A stretch of 64,000 nucleotides of DNA, taken from assembly GCF_011290365.1 (NCBI RefSeq), contig NZ_CP049786.1:2790001-2854000 (forward strand), written 5' to 3'. This document shows, one piece after another, positions 55,313 through 64,000 of the stretch. The number at the start of each line of letters is the position of its first letter. Position 1 is the stretch's first letter. The stretch is from Leclercia sp. 29361 (GTDB lineage Bacteria; Pseudomonadota; Gammaproteobacteria; Enterobacterales; Enterobacteriaceae). The notes beneath the pieces are model-generated. The model was not told the DNA's origin, did not search any database, and saw only the letters and a program-made list of their open reading frames with translations. Both the position numbers and the translations under genes were made by a program.

Positions 55313-55498
55313 TTACTCTTCTTCATCCTCATCTTCAAAACGCGCCACGATCCGCTCGCCGGTATGGGTGGCGCGCAACTCGTTTGCCACCTGGGTAATG
55401 GCCTGCCCGCTGCTCATCCCCTGGGACATCAGCTCCTGAATACGCTCGACGGCCTTTTGCTGCTGGTCGTGGCTCAGTGAAGGTAAACCTGCAAACAT
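55313..55498 (-). CDS. yoaH: UPF0181 protein YoaH
   Basis: A 61-residue protein collinear with E. coli YoaH (59 residues). It begins [20 protein letters not shown] and ends in an acidic tail FEDEDEEE. The start is the ATG at 55498, with AGGAGTTGACG upstream; a TTG two codons earlier is less likely. It overlaps nothing but converges with yoaB with 5 nt between stops. Function unknown. Confidence 0.9.
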   Translation of the reverse strand: MFAGLPSLSHDQQQKAVERIQELMSQGMSSGQAITQVANELRATHTGERIVARFEDEDEEE

Positions 55499-55559
55499 CG
55501 TCAACTCCTGCTAAATTATCAGCGCTAATTATTTCACGCTGCCCGGTAGTCTACCACCC

Positions 55560-56912
55560 ATGAACCCGTTATCCCCCACTGTTTTGACATTACCCTGGCG
55601 CCCGGACGCCGCAGAATTCTGGTTTGCGCCGCTAAGCTCTCTGCCGTGGGCGATGCTGCTGCATTCCGGCCATGCGGATCATCCCTACAGCCGCTTTGAC
55701 ATTCTGGTGGCCGACCCGCGTACCACCCTGGTAACTCACGGGGCGGATACGCTGATCGACGGTGTTCACTCGGACGCCTGCCCGTTGAGTTTGCTTCAGC
55801 AGGCTATGGATGAGATGGGCCTGCCCTGCTCGCCGAACCCGGACCTGCCCTTCCAGGGCGGCGCGCTGGGGTTGTTCGGCTACGACCTCGGTCGCCGCTT
55901 CGAACAGCTGCCGGAACGGGCCGGGCGTGATATTACCCTGGCGGACATGGCCGTCGGCCTGTACGACTGGGCGATCGTTGTCGATCATCGCAAACAGCAG
56001 GTGTCGCTGGTCTGTCATGGCGACGCAGAAGCCCGGCTGGCGTGGCTCGAATCACAACGCGTGCCCGCTAATGCGCCCGCGTTCCGGCTGACCTCCGGCT
56101 GGCAGGCCAATATGTCCGCGGCGGAGTACCATCAAAAATTCGATCGCGTGCAGGCCTTTTTGCACAGCGGCGACTGTTATCAGGTCAATCTGGCCCAGCG
56201 TTTTCAGGCCCGCTATGAGGGCGACGAGTGGCAGGCCTTTACCCGGCTGAATGCCAACAACCGCGCCCCGTTTAGTGCCTTTTTGCGTCTCGAAGAGGGG
56301 GCTATCCTGAGCCTCTCACCGGAGCGGTTTATCCATCTGGCGGAGGGCGTCATCCAGACCCGCCCGATCAAAGGCACCCTGCCGCGCCTCGCGGATGCGG
56401 ACGCCGATCGTCAGCAGGCGGAGAAACTCGCCGCCTCGCCGAAAGACAGAGCCGAAAACCTGATGATTGTCGATCTGATGCGCAATGACATTGGCCGGGT
56501 GGCGGAGCCGGGAAGCGTGCGCGTCCCGGAGCTGTTCGTGGTCGAGCCCTTCCCGGCCGTCCATCACCTGGTGAGCACCATTACCGCCCGGCTGCCGCCC
56601 ACGCAGACCGCGTGCGATCTGCTGCGCGCCGCCTTTCCCGGCGGGTCGATCACCGGCGCGCCTAAGGTGCGGGCGATGGAGATCATCGACGAGCTGGAGC
56701 CTCACCGCCGTAACGCCTGGTGCGGCAGCATCGGCTACCTGAGCCTGTGCGGCGGCATGGATACCAGCATTACCATTCGTACCCTGACGGCAGTGGATGG
56801 ACAAATTTACTGTTCCGCAGGCGGCGGGATCGTGGCTGACAGCCAGGCCGCAGCGGAATATCAGGAAACCTTTGATAAAGTGAATCGTATTCTGCAACAA
56901 CTGGAGCGCTAA
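55560..56912 (+). CDS. pabB: Aminodeoxychorismate synthase component 1
   Basis: A 450-residue chorismate-utilising enzyme (E. coli 453). With PabA it makes 4-amino-4-deoxychorismate for folate. Conserved parts are GGALGLFGYDLGRRFEQLP, FDRVQAFLHSGDCYQVNLAQRF (as FDRVQAFLHSGD and CYQVNLAQRF), RPIKGT with the active-site lysine, ENLMIVDLMRNDIGRV and the C-terminal FPGGSITGAPKVRAMEII. The start follows CACCC without a strong ribosome site. It overlaps functionally with nudL, 3 nt downstream. Confidence 0.96.
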   Translation: MNPLSPTVLTLPWRPDAAEFWFAPLSSLPWAMLLHSGHADHPYSRFDILVADPRTTLVTHGADTLIDGVHSDACPLSLLQQAMDEMGLPCSPNPDLPFQGGALGLFGYDLGRRFEQLPERAGRDITLADMAVGLYDWAIVVDHRKQQVSLVCHGDAEARLAWLESQRVPANAPAFRLTSGWQANMSAAEYHQKFDRVQAFLHSGDCYQVNLAQRFQARYEGDEWQAFTRLNANNRAPFSAFLRLEEGAILSLSPERFIHLAEGVIQTRPIKGTLPRLADADADRQQAEKLAASPKDRAENLMIVDLMRNDIGRVAEPGSVRVPELFVVEPFPAVHHLVSTITARLPPTQTACDLLRAAFPGGSITGAPKVRAMEIIDELEPHRRNAWCGSIGYLSLCGGMDTSITIRTLTAVDGQIYCSAGGGIVADSQAAAEYQETFDKVNRILQQLER

Positions 56913-56915
56913 CTG

Positions 56916-57494
56916 GTGAATACCCACGATCTGACTCTCGACAATTTTTTATCGCGTTTTCAGCTTTTGCGTCCGCAGGTGAACAGCACGTCGTTAAACC
57001 AGCGTCAGGCGGCGGTGCTGATCCCGGTGGTGCGTCGGGAGCAGCCGGGCCTGTTGCTGACCCGACGATCCGCGCAGATGCGCAAACATGCCGGTCAGGT
57101 GGCGTTTCCTGGCGGCGCGGTGGACAGCACCGACGCCTCGTTAATTGCCGCTGCTCTGCGTGAAGCCGAGGAAGAAGTGGCTATTCCGCCGCACAAGGTC
57201 GAGGTGATTGGCGTCCTGCCGCCGGTGGACAGCGTGACCGGTTTTCAGGTGACGCCGGTGGTGGGCATTATTCCTCCCAACCTGCCCTATCATGCCAGCG
57301 TGGATGAAGTGGAGTCGGTGTTCGAAATGCCGCTCGCCGAAGCCCTGCGTCTGAGCCGTTATCATCCCCTGGATATTCATCGTCGTGGCCACGATCATCG
57401 GGTATGGCTCTCCTGGTATCAGCATTATTTTGTCTGGGGCATGACTGCGGGAATTATTCGCGAGCTGGCGCTGCAGATCGGCCTGAAACCTTGA
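56916..57494 (+). CDS. nudL: Nudix hydrolase NudL
   Basis: A 192-residue CoA-pyrophosphatase-type Nudix protein, the E. coli length. The extended NuCoA/Nudix region reads [19 protein letters not shown] followed by [14 protein letters not shown], with catalytic glutamates in REAEEEV. It starts at GTG, only 3 nt after the pabB stop, so it is co-translated with pabB. Substrate may be CoA or another nucleotide diphosphate. Confidence 0.93.
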   Translation: MNTHDLTLDNFLSRFQLLRPQVNSTSLNQRQAAVLIPVVRREQPGLLLTRRSAQMRKHAGQVAFPGGAVDSTDASLIAAALREAEEEVAIPPHKVEVIGVLPPVDSVTGFQVTPVVGIIPPNLPYHASVDEVESVFEMPLAEALRLSRYHPLDIHRRGHDHRVWLSWYQHYFVWGMTAGIIRELALQIGLKP

Positions 57495-57677
57495 CTATAC
57501 TTTACATTCGCCTCTTTTTTGCACCTTTGCGATCCGCCTCCCGCTATTAGTTAATCCCGCGTTGGCCATTAGTTTAATTCATGTGAATAGTTGAGCTGAC
57601 GACGGGCTTCCCTCTTACACTATGCGAAGTTATTACATCGTTACTGGAAACCCGGTAACCCTGTCAGGAGTGTTAAA

Positions 57678-59042
57678 GTGATTAGTATATTCGACATGTT
57701 CAAAGTGGGGATTGGTCCCTCTTCTTCCCACACTGTAGGGCCGATGAAGGCCGGTAAACAGTTCGTCGATGACCTGGTCGAAAAAGGATTACTGGACAGC
57801 ATTACCCGCGTGGCGGTGGACGTATACGGTTCACTGTCGTTAACGGGTAAAGGCCACCACACCGATATCGCCATTATTATGGGTCTGGCCGGAAATATGC
57901 CGGACACCGTAGATATTGACGCCATTCCGGCGTTTATCCGCGACGTGGAAACGCGCGGTCGTCTGCTGCTGGCGAATGGCCGGCAGGAAGTGGATTTCCC
58001 GCAGGACGACGGCATGCGTTTTCGCAGCGACAACCTCTCGTTGCATGAGAACGGGATGCAGATCCACGCCTTCAGCGGCGACAAAGTGGTCTACAGCAAA
58101 ACCTATTACTCCATCGGCGGCGGCTTTATTGTCGACGAAGAGCATTTCGGCAAAGACACGGCGGGCGACGTGAACGTGCCTTACCCGTTCAAGTCAGCGA
58201 AAGAGATGCTGGATTACTGCCACGAGACCGGCCTGTCCCTCTCCGGCATGGTGATGCAGAACGAACTGGCGCTGCACAGCAAGAAAGAGATTGAAGACTA
58301 TTTTGCTAACGTCTGGCAGACCATGCGTGCCTGTATCGATCGCGGCATTAATACAGAAGGCGTGTTGCCGGGTCCGCTGCGCGTACCGCGTCGCGCCTCT
58401 GCCCTGCGCCGGATGCTGGTCACCACCGACAAGTATTCCAACGATCCGATGAACGTCATCGACTGGGTGAACATGTTTGCCCTGGCGGTAAACGAAGAGA
58501 ATGCCGCTGGCGGACGTGTGGTCACGGCCCCGACCAACGGTGCCTGCGGGATCGTTCCGGCGGTACTGGCCTACTACGATCACTTTATCGAATCGGTGAG
58601 CCCGGATATCTACATTCGCTACTTCCTCGCCGCCGGCGCGGTGGGTGCGCTGTATAAGATGAACGCCTCCATCTCCGGCGCCGAAGTCGGCTGTCAGGGT
58701 GAAGTCGGCGTGGCCTGCTCAATGGCGGCTGCCGGTCTGGCTGAGCTGCTGGGCGCCAGCCCGGAACAGGTGTGCGTGGCGGCAGAGATCGGCATGGAGC
58801 ACAACCTCGGTCTGACCTGCGACCCGGTTGCCGGTCAGGTGCAGGTGCCGTGTATCGAACGTAACGCCATCGCCTCGGTGAAAGCGATTAACGCCTCCCG
58901 CATGGCGATGCGCCGCACCAGCGAACCGCGCGTCTCGCTGGATAAGGTAATCGAAACCATGTACGAAACCGGCAAAGACATGAACGCCAAATACCGCGAA
59001 ACCTCTCGCGGCGGCCTGGCGATCAAGGTGCAGTGCGACTAA
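57678..59042 (+). CDS. sdaA: L-serine deaminase I
   Basis: A 454-residue 4Fe-4S L-serine dehydratase, the E. coli length, giving pyruvate and ammonia. The catalytic-site cysteines lie in [21 protein letters not shown] and [20 protein letters not shown] (first split as [21 protein letters not shown]). The N-terminal [12 protein letters not shown] and tail [19 protein letters not shown] are typical; the C-terminal cysteine is an iron ligand that is displaced by serine. It starts at GTG with CAGGAGTGTTAAA in front. Confidence 0.97.
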   Translation: MISIFDMFKVGIGPSSSHTVGPMKAGKQFVDDLVEKGLLDSITRVAVDVYGSLSLTGKGHHTDIAIIMGLAGNMPDTVDIDAIPAFIRDVETRGRLLLANGRQEVDFPQDDGMRFRSDNLSLHENGMQIHAFSGDKVVYSKTYYSIGGGFIVDEEHFGKDTAGDVNVPYPFKSAKEMLDYCHETGLSLSGMVMQNELALHSKKEIEDYFANVWQTMRACIDRGINTEGVLPGPLRVPRRASALRRMLVTTDKYSNDPMNVIDWVNMFALAVNEENAAGGRVVTAPTNGACGIVPAVLAYYDHFIESVSPDIYIRYFLAAGAVGALYKMNASISGAEVGCQGEVGVACSMAAAGLAELLGASPEQVCVAAEIGMEHNLGLTCDPVAGQVQVPCIERNAIASVKAINASRMAMRRTSEPRVSLDKVIETMYETGKDMNAKYRETSRGGLAIKVQCD

Positions 59043-59084
59043 TCCTCTGACTGCCCTGCTGCAACTTTCGTCTTTCATACCCCC

Positions 59085-59114
59085 TTCGCCCATCTGATAC
59101 AGATGGGCGAATTT
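59085..59114 (+). terminator. Terminator after sdaA
   Basis: TTCGCCCATCT and AGATGGGCGAA form an 11-bp stem with a short loop, followed by TTT. Confidence 0.75.
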
Positions 59115-59206
59115 CATGCACTTTTCTCGTTACCTGAAATAATGCCCACTACACTAGCTGAGTTGCCACGGGCATTGGCGCCAGTGGCTATTCGGGTGGC
59201 CGTGGC

Positions 59207-60799
59207 ATGCAAACAGCTCACAGGATAATTAAAAATTATCGCCGCAAACGGATTATCGTCTGCCTGGTGCTGTCCTTCTCCACTCTCATCTGCTCGCTCA
59301 TCATCGGCTTTATTTCGCAGCGTAATTTAAATCAGCAGTCTACCGCCGCCTTCGTATCGCATGCGGTTGAGACCCTGGATAAGATCCTGCAGCCGCTGGA
59401 GACCGGGCGCGACGTGGTGCAGCCGCTGATAGGCCTGCCCTGCGTGGAGGTAAATTTTTTACTGCGTAAACAGGCCGCCTCCCTGCAAACCGTGCGCTCG
59501 ATTGGCCTGATCAAGGACGGTATTCTCTATTGCTCCAGCATGTTCGGAAACCGCGATATCCCCATCAGCCAGTTCCAGCCCCGGCTGCCCGCTTCTCAGC
59601 CTTTACTGCTCCTTACCACCGATCATGCTCTGCTGCAGGGCAGTCCGGTGCTTATCCAGTGGTACCCAGTGCCGGGCCAGGTCGATGATGGGGTGATAGA
59701 GATTGTGAATATCGATCTTATTGCCAGACTGCTGCTGGAGCCCCAGCTGCCCATTATCAACGACGTTAACCTCAGCGTCGGCGGTAAGCACCTGAACTAT
59801 GACCGCCAGCTCTCGGATGCGCTGGTGTTTGACAGCGACGAGACGGTGTTTCAGCAGGCCTCCAGCAATTTCCCGTTCACCATCACCGTGAACGGCCCAG
59901 GCCCGACGGATCTGGCCCTGAGAAACCTGCCCTCACAGCTGCCCCTGGCGGTGATATTCACCATGCTGGTGGGCTATATCGCCTGGCTTGCCACCGCCAG
60001 CCGCATGAGTTTCACCCGGGAGATCAATTATGGGCTGGCTGCCGGCGAGTTTGAGCTCTTCTGCCAGCCGCTGATCGATGCCAAAAAGCAGGACTGCGTG
60101 GGGGTAGAAATTCTTCTGCGCTGGAACAACCCGCGGCAGGGGTGGATCGCCCCGGATATTTTTATCCCGCTGGCGGAGGAGCATAACCTGATTGTCCCCC
60201 TGACCCGTTACGTGCTGATCGAAACCGTCAGCCATCTGGCGATGTTTCCCACCGCGTCGGGGTTTCATATTGGCATCAACGTGGCGGCCAAACATTTTCG
60301 CGACGGGGTGCTTCTTCACGATCTTAACAGCGTCTGGTTCAGCGCCGAGCCCGCGCAGCAGCTGGTGATTGAGCTTACCGAGCGCGATACCCTGCTGGAG
60401 ATGGATTACAACATTGTGGAGGCCCTGCATCAGAAAGGGGTCAAGCTGGCGATCGATGATTTCGGCACCGGCAACAGCTCGCTGTCGTGGCTGGAAAAAC
60501 TCAATCCGGAAGTGCTGAAAATAGATAAATCCTTCACCGCCGCGATTGGCACCGATGCCGTTAACTCGACGGTGACGGATATTATTATTGCCCTGGCCCA
60601 GCGTCTGAACATTGAGCTGGTGGCGGAAGGGGTGGAGACCTGCGACCAGGCTAAGCATCTACGCCTGCACGGCGTCGAAATTCTGCAGGGATTCCTGTAT
60701 GCGCGGCCAATGCCACTGCGGGATTTCCCGCAGTGGCTGGCGGAGAGTTCACCTCCGCCAGCCTCTCACAACGGGAACATGATGCCGTCGTTACCCTGA
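59207..60799 (+). CDS. pdeD: Cyclic-di-GMP phosphodiesterase with CSS sensor (PdeD/YoaD)
   Basis: A 530-residue inner-membrane protein. An N-terminal helix (15-37), a periplasmic CSS-motif domain (CSS at 109-111, with Cys79 as likely partner) and a second helix (about 245-265) precede the EAL domain. The catalytic residues look intact: VEILLRW (EAL written as EIL), NVAAKHFRD, ELTERD, DDFGTGNSS, KIDKSF and EGVET. CSS-type enzymes are regulated by DsbA/DsbB-made disulfides. It hydrolyses c-di-GMP, the ligand of YcgR in this window. Confidence 0.93.
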   Translation: MQTAHRIIKNYRRKRIIVCLVLSFSTLICSLIIGFISQRNLNQQSTAAFVSHAVETLDKILQPLETGRDVVQPLIGLPCVEVNFLLRKQAASLQTVRSIGLIKDGILYCSSMFGNRDIPISQFQPRLPASQPLLLLTTDHALLQGSPVLIQWYPVPGQVDDGVIEIVNIDLIARLLLEPQLPIINDVNLSVGGKHLNYDRQLSDALVFDSDETVFQQASSNFPFTITVNGPGPTDLALRNLPSQLPLAVIFTMLVGYIAWLATASRMSFTREINYGLAAGEFELFCQPLIDAKKQDCVGVEILLRWNNPRQGWIAPDIFIPLAEEHNLIVPLTRYVLIETVSHLAMFPTASGFHIGINVAAKHFRDGVLLHDLNSVWFSAEPAQQLVIELTERDTLLEMDYNIVEALHQKGVKLAIDDFGTGNSSLSWLEKLNPEVLKIDKSFTAAIGTDAVNSTVTDIIIALAQRLNIELVAEGVETCDQAKHLRLHGVEILQGFLYARPMPLRDFPQWLAESSPPPASHNGNMMPSLP

Positions 60800-62359
60800 T
60801 TACTCGTCTTCGTCGTGGGCAGACTGCTCTTTAACAATGCGCACCAGATCAACGCGGTAATCATTGGCGGTCACGATGGTTATCTTCAGCGGCGGCAATT
60901 CAAGCACATCACCGGCACGCGGGATCTGACCGTTAACGGCAATCACCAGACCCGCAACCGTCGCGATATCATCATCGTTGTTGGTCAGATGTTCCAGACC
61001 CAACGTATGTTGCAGCGCATGCAGGTCGGTGGTGCCTTTTACCAGCCAGCCATCATTGTCGTTGATGATTTCCGGCGTTTCGTCAGCATCCGGGAACTCA
61101 CCGGCAATCGCTTCCAGGACGTCCAGCGGCGTCACCAGACCCTGCACCACGCCAAACTCGTTGGTCACGATCACAAAGCTACCCCGGGCACGACGCAGCA
61201 CGCCCAGTAGATTGATCGGGTCGAGGGTCTCCGGCACCACGATGGCAGGCGAGGCGGCCGCAATGGCTTCAACGTTCGCCCCCTCTTCCAGCGCCACCAG
61301 CATCTCTTTAGCACGCACAATACCGATGATCTCATCCAGCTCACCGCGACACACCGGGAACAGGCTGTGCGGGGAGGAGAGCAGCTGCTGGCGGATTTCT
61401 TCCACACTCAGGCTGGCATCAACCCAGCTGATCTCACCGCGCGGGGTCATGATCCCGCGCAGGGAGCGCGAAGCCAGCGACAGCACGCCGTTGATCATAT
61501 AGCGTTCTTCTTCCACAAAGGCGCCTTCAGGCACTGGCACCGGAGCATGGTTATCGTTGTCCTGCTGCGCTTTGGCTTCACGGCGGCCGCCCATCAGACG
61601 CAGAATCGCATCAGCGGTACGGGCACGCAGCGGCTGGTTCGACTGCTGGCGAATAAAGTTGCGGCGGGCAATCTGGTTAAACATCTCTATAATGATCGAG
61701 AAACCAATTGCGGCGTACAGATAGCCTTTCGGAATATGGAAGCCGAAACCTTCTGCCACCAGGCTCAGACCAATCATCAGCAGGAAGCTCAGACAGAGCA
61801 CCACCACGGTCGGATGTTCGTTCACGAATCGTGTCAACGGCTTCGAGGCGAGCAGCATCACCGCCATCGCAATGATCACAGCAGCCATCATCACCGGCAG
61901 GTGGTTCACCATACCGACAGCGGTAATCACCGCGTCGAGGGAGAAGACGGCATCCAGCACCACGATTTGCATGACCACCACCCAGAAACTGGCGTAGCCT
62001 TTGCCGTGTCCGTCGTCATGCTGGCGGTTTTCCAGCCGTTCATGAAGCTCGGTTGTGGCTTTGAAGAGCAAGAATAGCCCCCCCACCAGCATGATCAGGT
62101 CACGCCCTGAGAAGGTGAAATCGAAGACAGTGAACAGGGGTTTGGTCAGCGTCACCATCCACGAGATGACCGACAGCAGCGCAAGACGCATGATCAGCGC
62201 TAAAGAGAGGCCGATTAAACGTGCTTTATCCCGTTGTTTAGGCGGCAGTTTATCCGCAAGGATGGCAATAAACACCAGGTTATCGATGCCGAGAACGATC
62301 TCAAGCACCACCAGCGTGAGCAATCCCACCCAGATTTGCGGGTCCATTAAGAATTCCAT
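60800..62359 (-). CDS. yoaE: TerC-family membrane protein with CBS/CorC domains (YoaE)
   Basis: A 519-residue protein, one longer than E. coli YoaE. Residues 1-240 form a TerC-type membrane domain with seven or so helices ([21 protein letters not shown] as [12 protein letters not shown] and IAILADKLP). A CBS pair spans about 300-420 ([28 protein letters not shown]), and a CorC_HlyC domain is C-terminal. TerC/Alx relatives export manganese; the substrate of YoaE is not settled. A leader of up to about 200 nt with several short hairpins precedes it. Confidence 0.93.
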   Translation of the reverse strand: MEFLMDPQIWVGLLTLVVLEIVLGIDNLVFIAILADKLPPKQRDKARLIGLSLALIMRLALLSVISWMVTLTKPLFTVFDFTFSGRDLIMLVGGLFLLFKATTELHERLENRQHDDGHGKGYASFWVVVMQIVVLDAVFSLDAVITAVGMVNHLPVMMAAVIIAMAVMLLASKPLTRFVNEHPTVVVLCLSFLLMIGLSLVAEGFGFHIPKGYLYAAIGFSIIIEMFNQIARRNFIRQQSNQPLRARTADAILRLMGGRREAKAQQDNDNHAPVPVPEGAFVEEERYMINGVLSLASRSLRGIMTPRGEISWVDASLSVEEIRQQLLSSPHSLFPVCRGELDEIIGIVRAKEMLVALEEGANVEAIAAASPAIVVPETLDPINLLGVLRRARGSFVIVTNEFGVVQGLVTPLDVLEAIAGEFPDADETPEIINDNDGWLVKGTTDLHALQHTLGLEHLTNNDDDIATVAGLVIAVNGQIPRAGDVLELPPLKITIVTANDYRVDLVRIVKEQSAHDEDE

Positions 62360-62822
62360 GACAAGCTCCTGCTAAAGGAATGGCAAAACGGCGCCGCGAC
62401 AGATGCGGGCGAAACGGTAGAAGGCGTAAACAGTGAGTGGCGAGAGTCGCCGGTAAGGCTGGCCAGAATTGGCCGGATGTGTGACTGGCGTCGGTGACGG
62501 TCCATACAGTGGGCTACTGCCCAATACTCCTGACAAGTAAACGGACGCTAAACATATCAGAGACATGGGCTTTATGGCAAAGATTTACTTTCCTTTGCAA
62601 ACAGATGTTTCAGCGCTTTTTTTGATCGCAGAAATATCTCATTGGCTTAGGCTAAATTACGGATCTTCATCACATAAATTATTTTTTCACTGTCTAAAAT
62701 AAATCGCGTAAGTCTTAGTAAATTGAACTCTAACCCTTATCTGAATCGATTCGTTCTTTCGAAGATGATCTCTAATGTCCTGACTCATGATGGGCATTAA
62801 CGATAATAAAAGGAGGTAGCAA
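62360..62822. promoter_or_regulatory. Divergent control region between yoaE and manX
   Basis: This 463-nt gap holds, on the left, a G+C-rich yoaE leader with small stems (GGGC-AGTA-GCCC, and GGCCA-ATTC-TGGCC). On the right is the A+T-rich manX control region with a Mlc site, a perfect palindrome GAATCGATTC (62743-62752), and AAAAGGAGGT as ribosome site. No reading frame of note lies in it. Confidence 0.7.
62679..62702. promoter_or_regulatory. Mlc operator of manXYZ
   Basis: TTATTTTTTCAC, then TGTCTAAAATAA, fits the Mlc consensus TTATTT-N-AAATAA and corresponds to the E. coli manX Mlc site. It lies about 120-145 nt before manX. Confidence 0.65.
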
Positions 62823-63797
62823 GTGACTATTGCTATTGTTATAGGCACACATGGTTGGGCTGCAGAGCAGTTACTTAAAACCGCAGAAATGCTTTTAGGC
62901 GAACAGGAAAACGTCGGCTGGATCGATTTCGTTCCCGGTGAAAACGCCGAGACACTGATAGAGAAATACACGGCTCAACTCTCCAGACTGGATACCAGCA
63001 GCGGCGTATTGTTCCTTGTTGACACATGGGGTGGTAGCCCGTTTAACGCCGCCAGCCGCATTGTTGTCGATAAAGACCAGTATGAAGTGGTCGCCGGGGT
63101 CAATATTCCGATGCTGGTTGAGACCCTGATGGCACGCGACGACAACCCGAGCTTTGACGAGCTGGTGGCGCTGGCGGTCGAAACCGGTCGCGAAGGCGTG
63201 AAAGCGCTGAAAGCGAAACCGGTTGAGGTTGCAAAAGCTGCACCGGTTGCCGCCGCAGCTGCCCCTAAAGCCGCCGCCCCGCTGAAGCCCATGGGCCCGA
63301 ACGATTACATGCAGATAGGCCTTGCGCGTATCGACGACCGACTGATTCATGGTCAGGTTGCGACACGCTGGACCAAAGAGACCAACGTCCAGCGCATCAT
63401 CGTGGTCAGCGATGAAGTGGCCGCTGATACGGTGCGTAAAACCCTCCTCACCCAGGTGGCGCCGCCGGGCGTGACCGCCCACGTGGTGGACGTCGCCAAA
63501 ATGATCCGCGTCTATAACAACCCGAAATATGCGGGCGAGCGCATCATGCTGCTGTTTACCAATCCGACCGACGTTGAACGCGTTGTCGAAGGCGGCGTAA
63601 ACATTACGTCTGTCAACATTGGGGGTATGGCGTTCCGTCAGGGTAAAACCCAGGTGAACAACGCGATTTCAGTCGATGAGAAAGATATCGAAGCCTTTAA
63701 GAAACTCAATGCCCGCGGTATTGAACTTGAGGCCCGTAAAGTTTCCACCGATCAGAAACTGAAAATGATGGATTTGATCGGCAAAGTCGGGAAATAA
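62823..63797 (+). CDS. manX: Mannose-specific PTS enzyme IIAB
   Basis: A 324-residue PTS protein (E. coli 323). The IIA domain (1-131) has phosphoryl-accepting His10 in IGTHGWAAEQLLK. A flexible Ala/Pro/Lys linker (132-156) leads to the IIB domain with His176 in DDRLIHGQVATRW. It transfers phosphate from HPr to mannose, glucose and related sugars during uptake through ManY/ManZ. It starts at GTG after a strong AGGAGG; controlled by Mlc and, in E. coli, by CRP and the sRNA SgrS. Confidence 0.97.
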   Translation: MTIAIVIGTHGWAAEQLLKTAEMLLGEQENVGWIDFVPGENAETLIEKYTAQLSRLDTSSGVLFLVDTWGGSPFNAASRIVVDKDQYEVVAGVNIPMLVETLMARDDNPSFDELVALAVETGREGVKALKAKPVEVAKAAPVAAAAAPKAAAPLKPMGPNDYMQIGLARIDDRLIHGQVATRWTKETNVQRIIVVSDEVAADTVRKTLLTQVAPPGVTAHVVDVAKMIRVYNNPKYAGERIMLLFTNPTDVERVVEGGVNITSVNIGGMAFRQGKTQVNNAISVDEKDIEAFKKLNARGIELEARKVSTDQKLKMMDLIGKVGK

Positions 63798-63843
63798 CCC
63801 TGCGCTGATTTTCACATAAAGCTTATGTCATAGGAGAAGTACA

Positions 63844-64000
63844 ATGGAGATTACCACTCTTCAGATTGTGCTGGTGTTCATCGTCGCGTGTATAGCGGGT
63901 ATGGAATCCGTACTTGATGAATTTCAGTTTCACCGTCCGCTGGTTGCCTGTACCTTAATCGGCGCCGTTCTCGGGGATATGAAAACCGGTATCATCATCG
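63844..64000 (+). CDS. manY: Mannose PTS enzyme IIC, N-terminal part only
   Basis: The first 52 codons of manY run off the window end. The visible part reads MEITTLQIVLVFIVACIAG and then MESVLDEFQFHRPLVACTL, the usual IIC-Man N-terminal helix region. It lies 46 nt after manX with AGGAGAAGTACA as ribosome site. It forms the sugar channel with ManZ. Confidence 0.93.
   Translation, partial: MEITTLQIVLVFIVACIAGMESVLDEFQFHRPLVACTLIGAVLGDMKTGIII

Noticed and set aside
62360-62580. yybP-ykoY manganese riboswitch before yoaE
   Set aside because: GGGCAGTAGCCC recalls the GGGGAGUAG box, but the second conserved strand (CUUUGCGAGA type) and the three-way layout could not be found.

Overview
The window comes from the chromosome of a member of the Enterobacteriaceae, close to Enterobacter/Lelliottia/Leclercia. 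About half of it is core backbone with E. coli/Salmonella-type gene order: treA-ymgE-ycgR-emtA-ldcA-cvrA-dadX-dadA-ycgB-fadR-nhaB-dsbB-ycgN-ycgM-ycgL-minCDE, then rnd-fadD-yeaY-tsaB-yoaA-yoaB-yoaH-pabB-nudL-sdaA-pdeD-yoaE-manXY. Protein lengths match E. coli almost residue for residue. REP/BIME repeats lie between many 3' ends. The direct minE-rnd junction is the Salmonella/Enterobacter arrangement; in E. coli these two blocks lie far apart.

Positions 1-30 kb are accessory. They open with a partial glycosyltransferase, an ftrA-type regulator divergent from a rhodanese, an NCS1 permease divergent from a YdeP-type molybdopterin oxidoreductase, and a RES/Xre toxin-antitoxin pair. Next comes a small phage-derived patch: a C4/P4-CI-type antisense RNA in a leader, one orphan gene behind it, and an A+T-rich GIY-YIG nuclease gene.

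Positions 9.9-25.6 kb carry a complete indole-3-acetate (plant auxin) catabolic locus. iacH-A-B-I-C-D-E-F-G run without a break into an MHS-type transporter, pcaI, pcaJ, pcaD, catB, catC and catA. All are on the minus strand with gaps of 0-36 nt (160 nt after iacH), ending in a terminator. The MarR-type regulator iacR lies just upstream and a divergent ACS-type transporter beyond it. Together these would take indole-3-acetate to catechol and then through the beta-ketoadipate route to beta-ketoadipyl-CoA; the final thiolase is not in the window. iacH ends at an in-frame TAG 17 codons before the apparent natural end.

From 25.6 to 30.5 kb are a NepI-like efflux pump divergent from a cysteine-rich AraC regulator, an orphan phage antirepressor gene whose promoter carries a good LexA box (CTG-N10-CAG), an MBL-fold hydrolase and an OBAP-family lipoprotein.

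Regulatory sites seen in the core part: a FliA promoter for ycgR, CRP and Lrp sites between dadA and ycgB, a FadR operator before fadD, a U-tract leader before the UUG-started rnd, and a Mlc operator before manX. No tRNA, rRNA, CRISPR array or insertion sequence was recognised.
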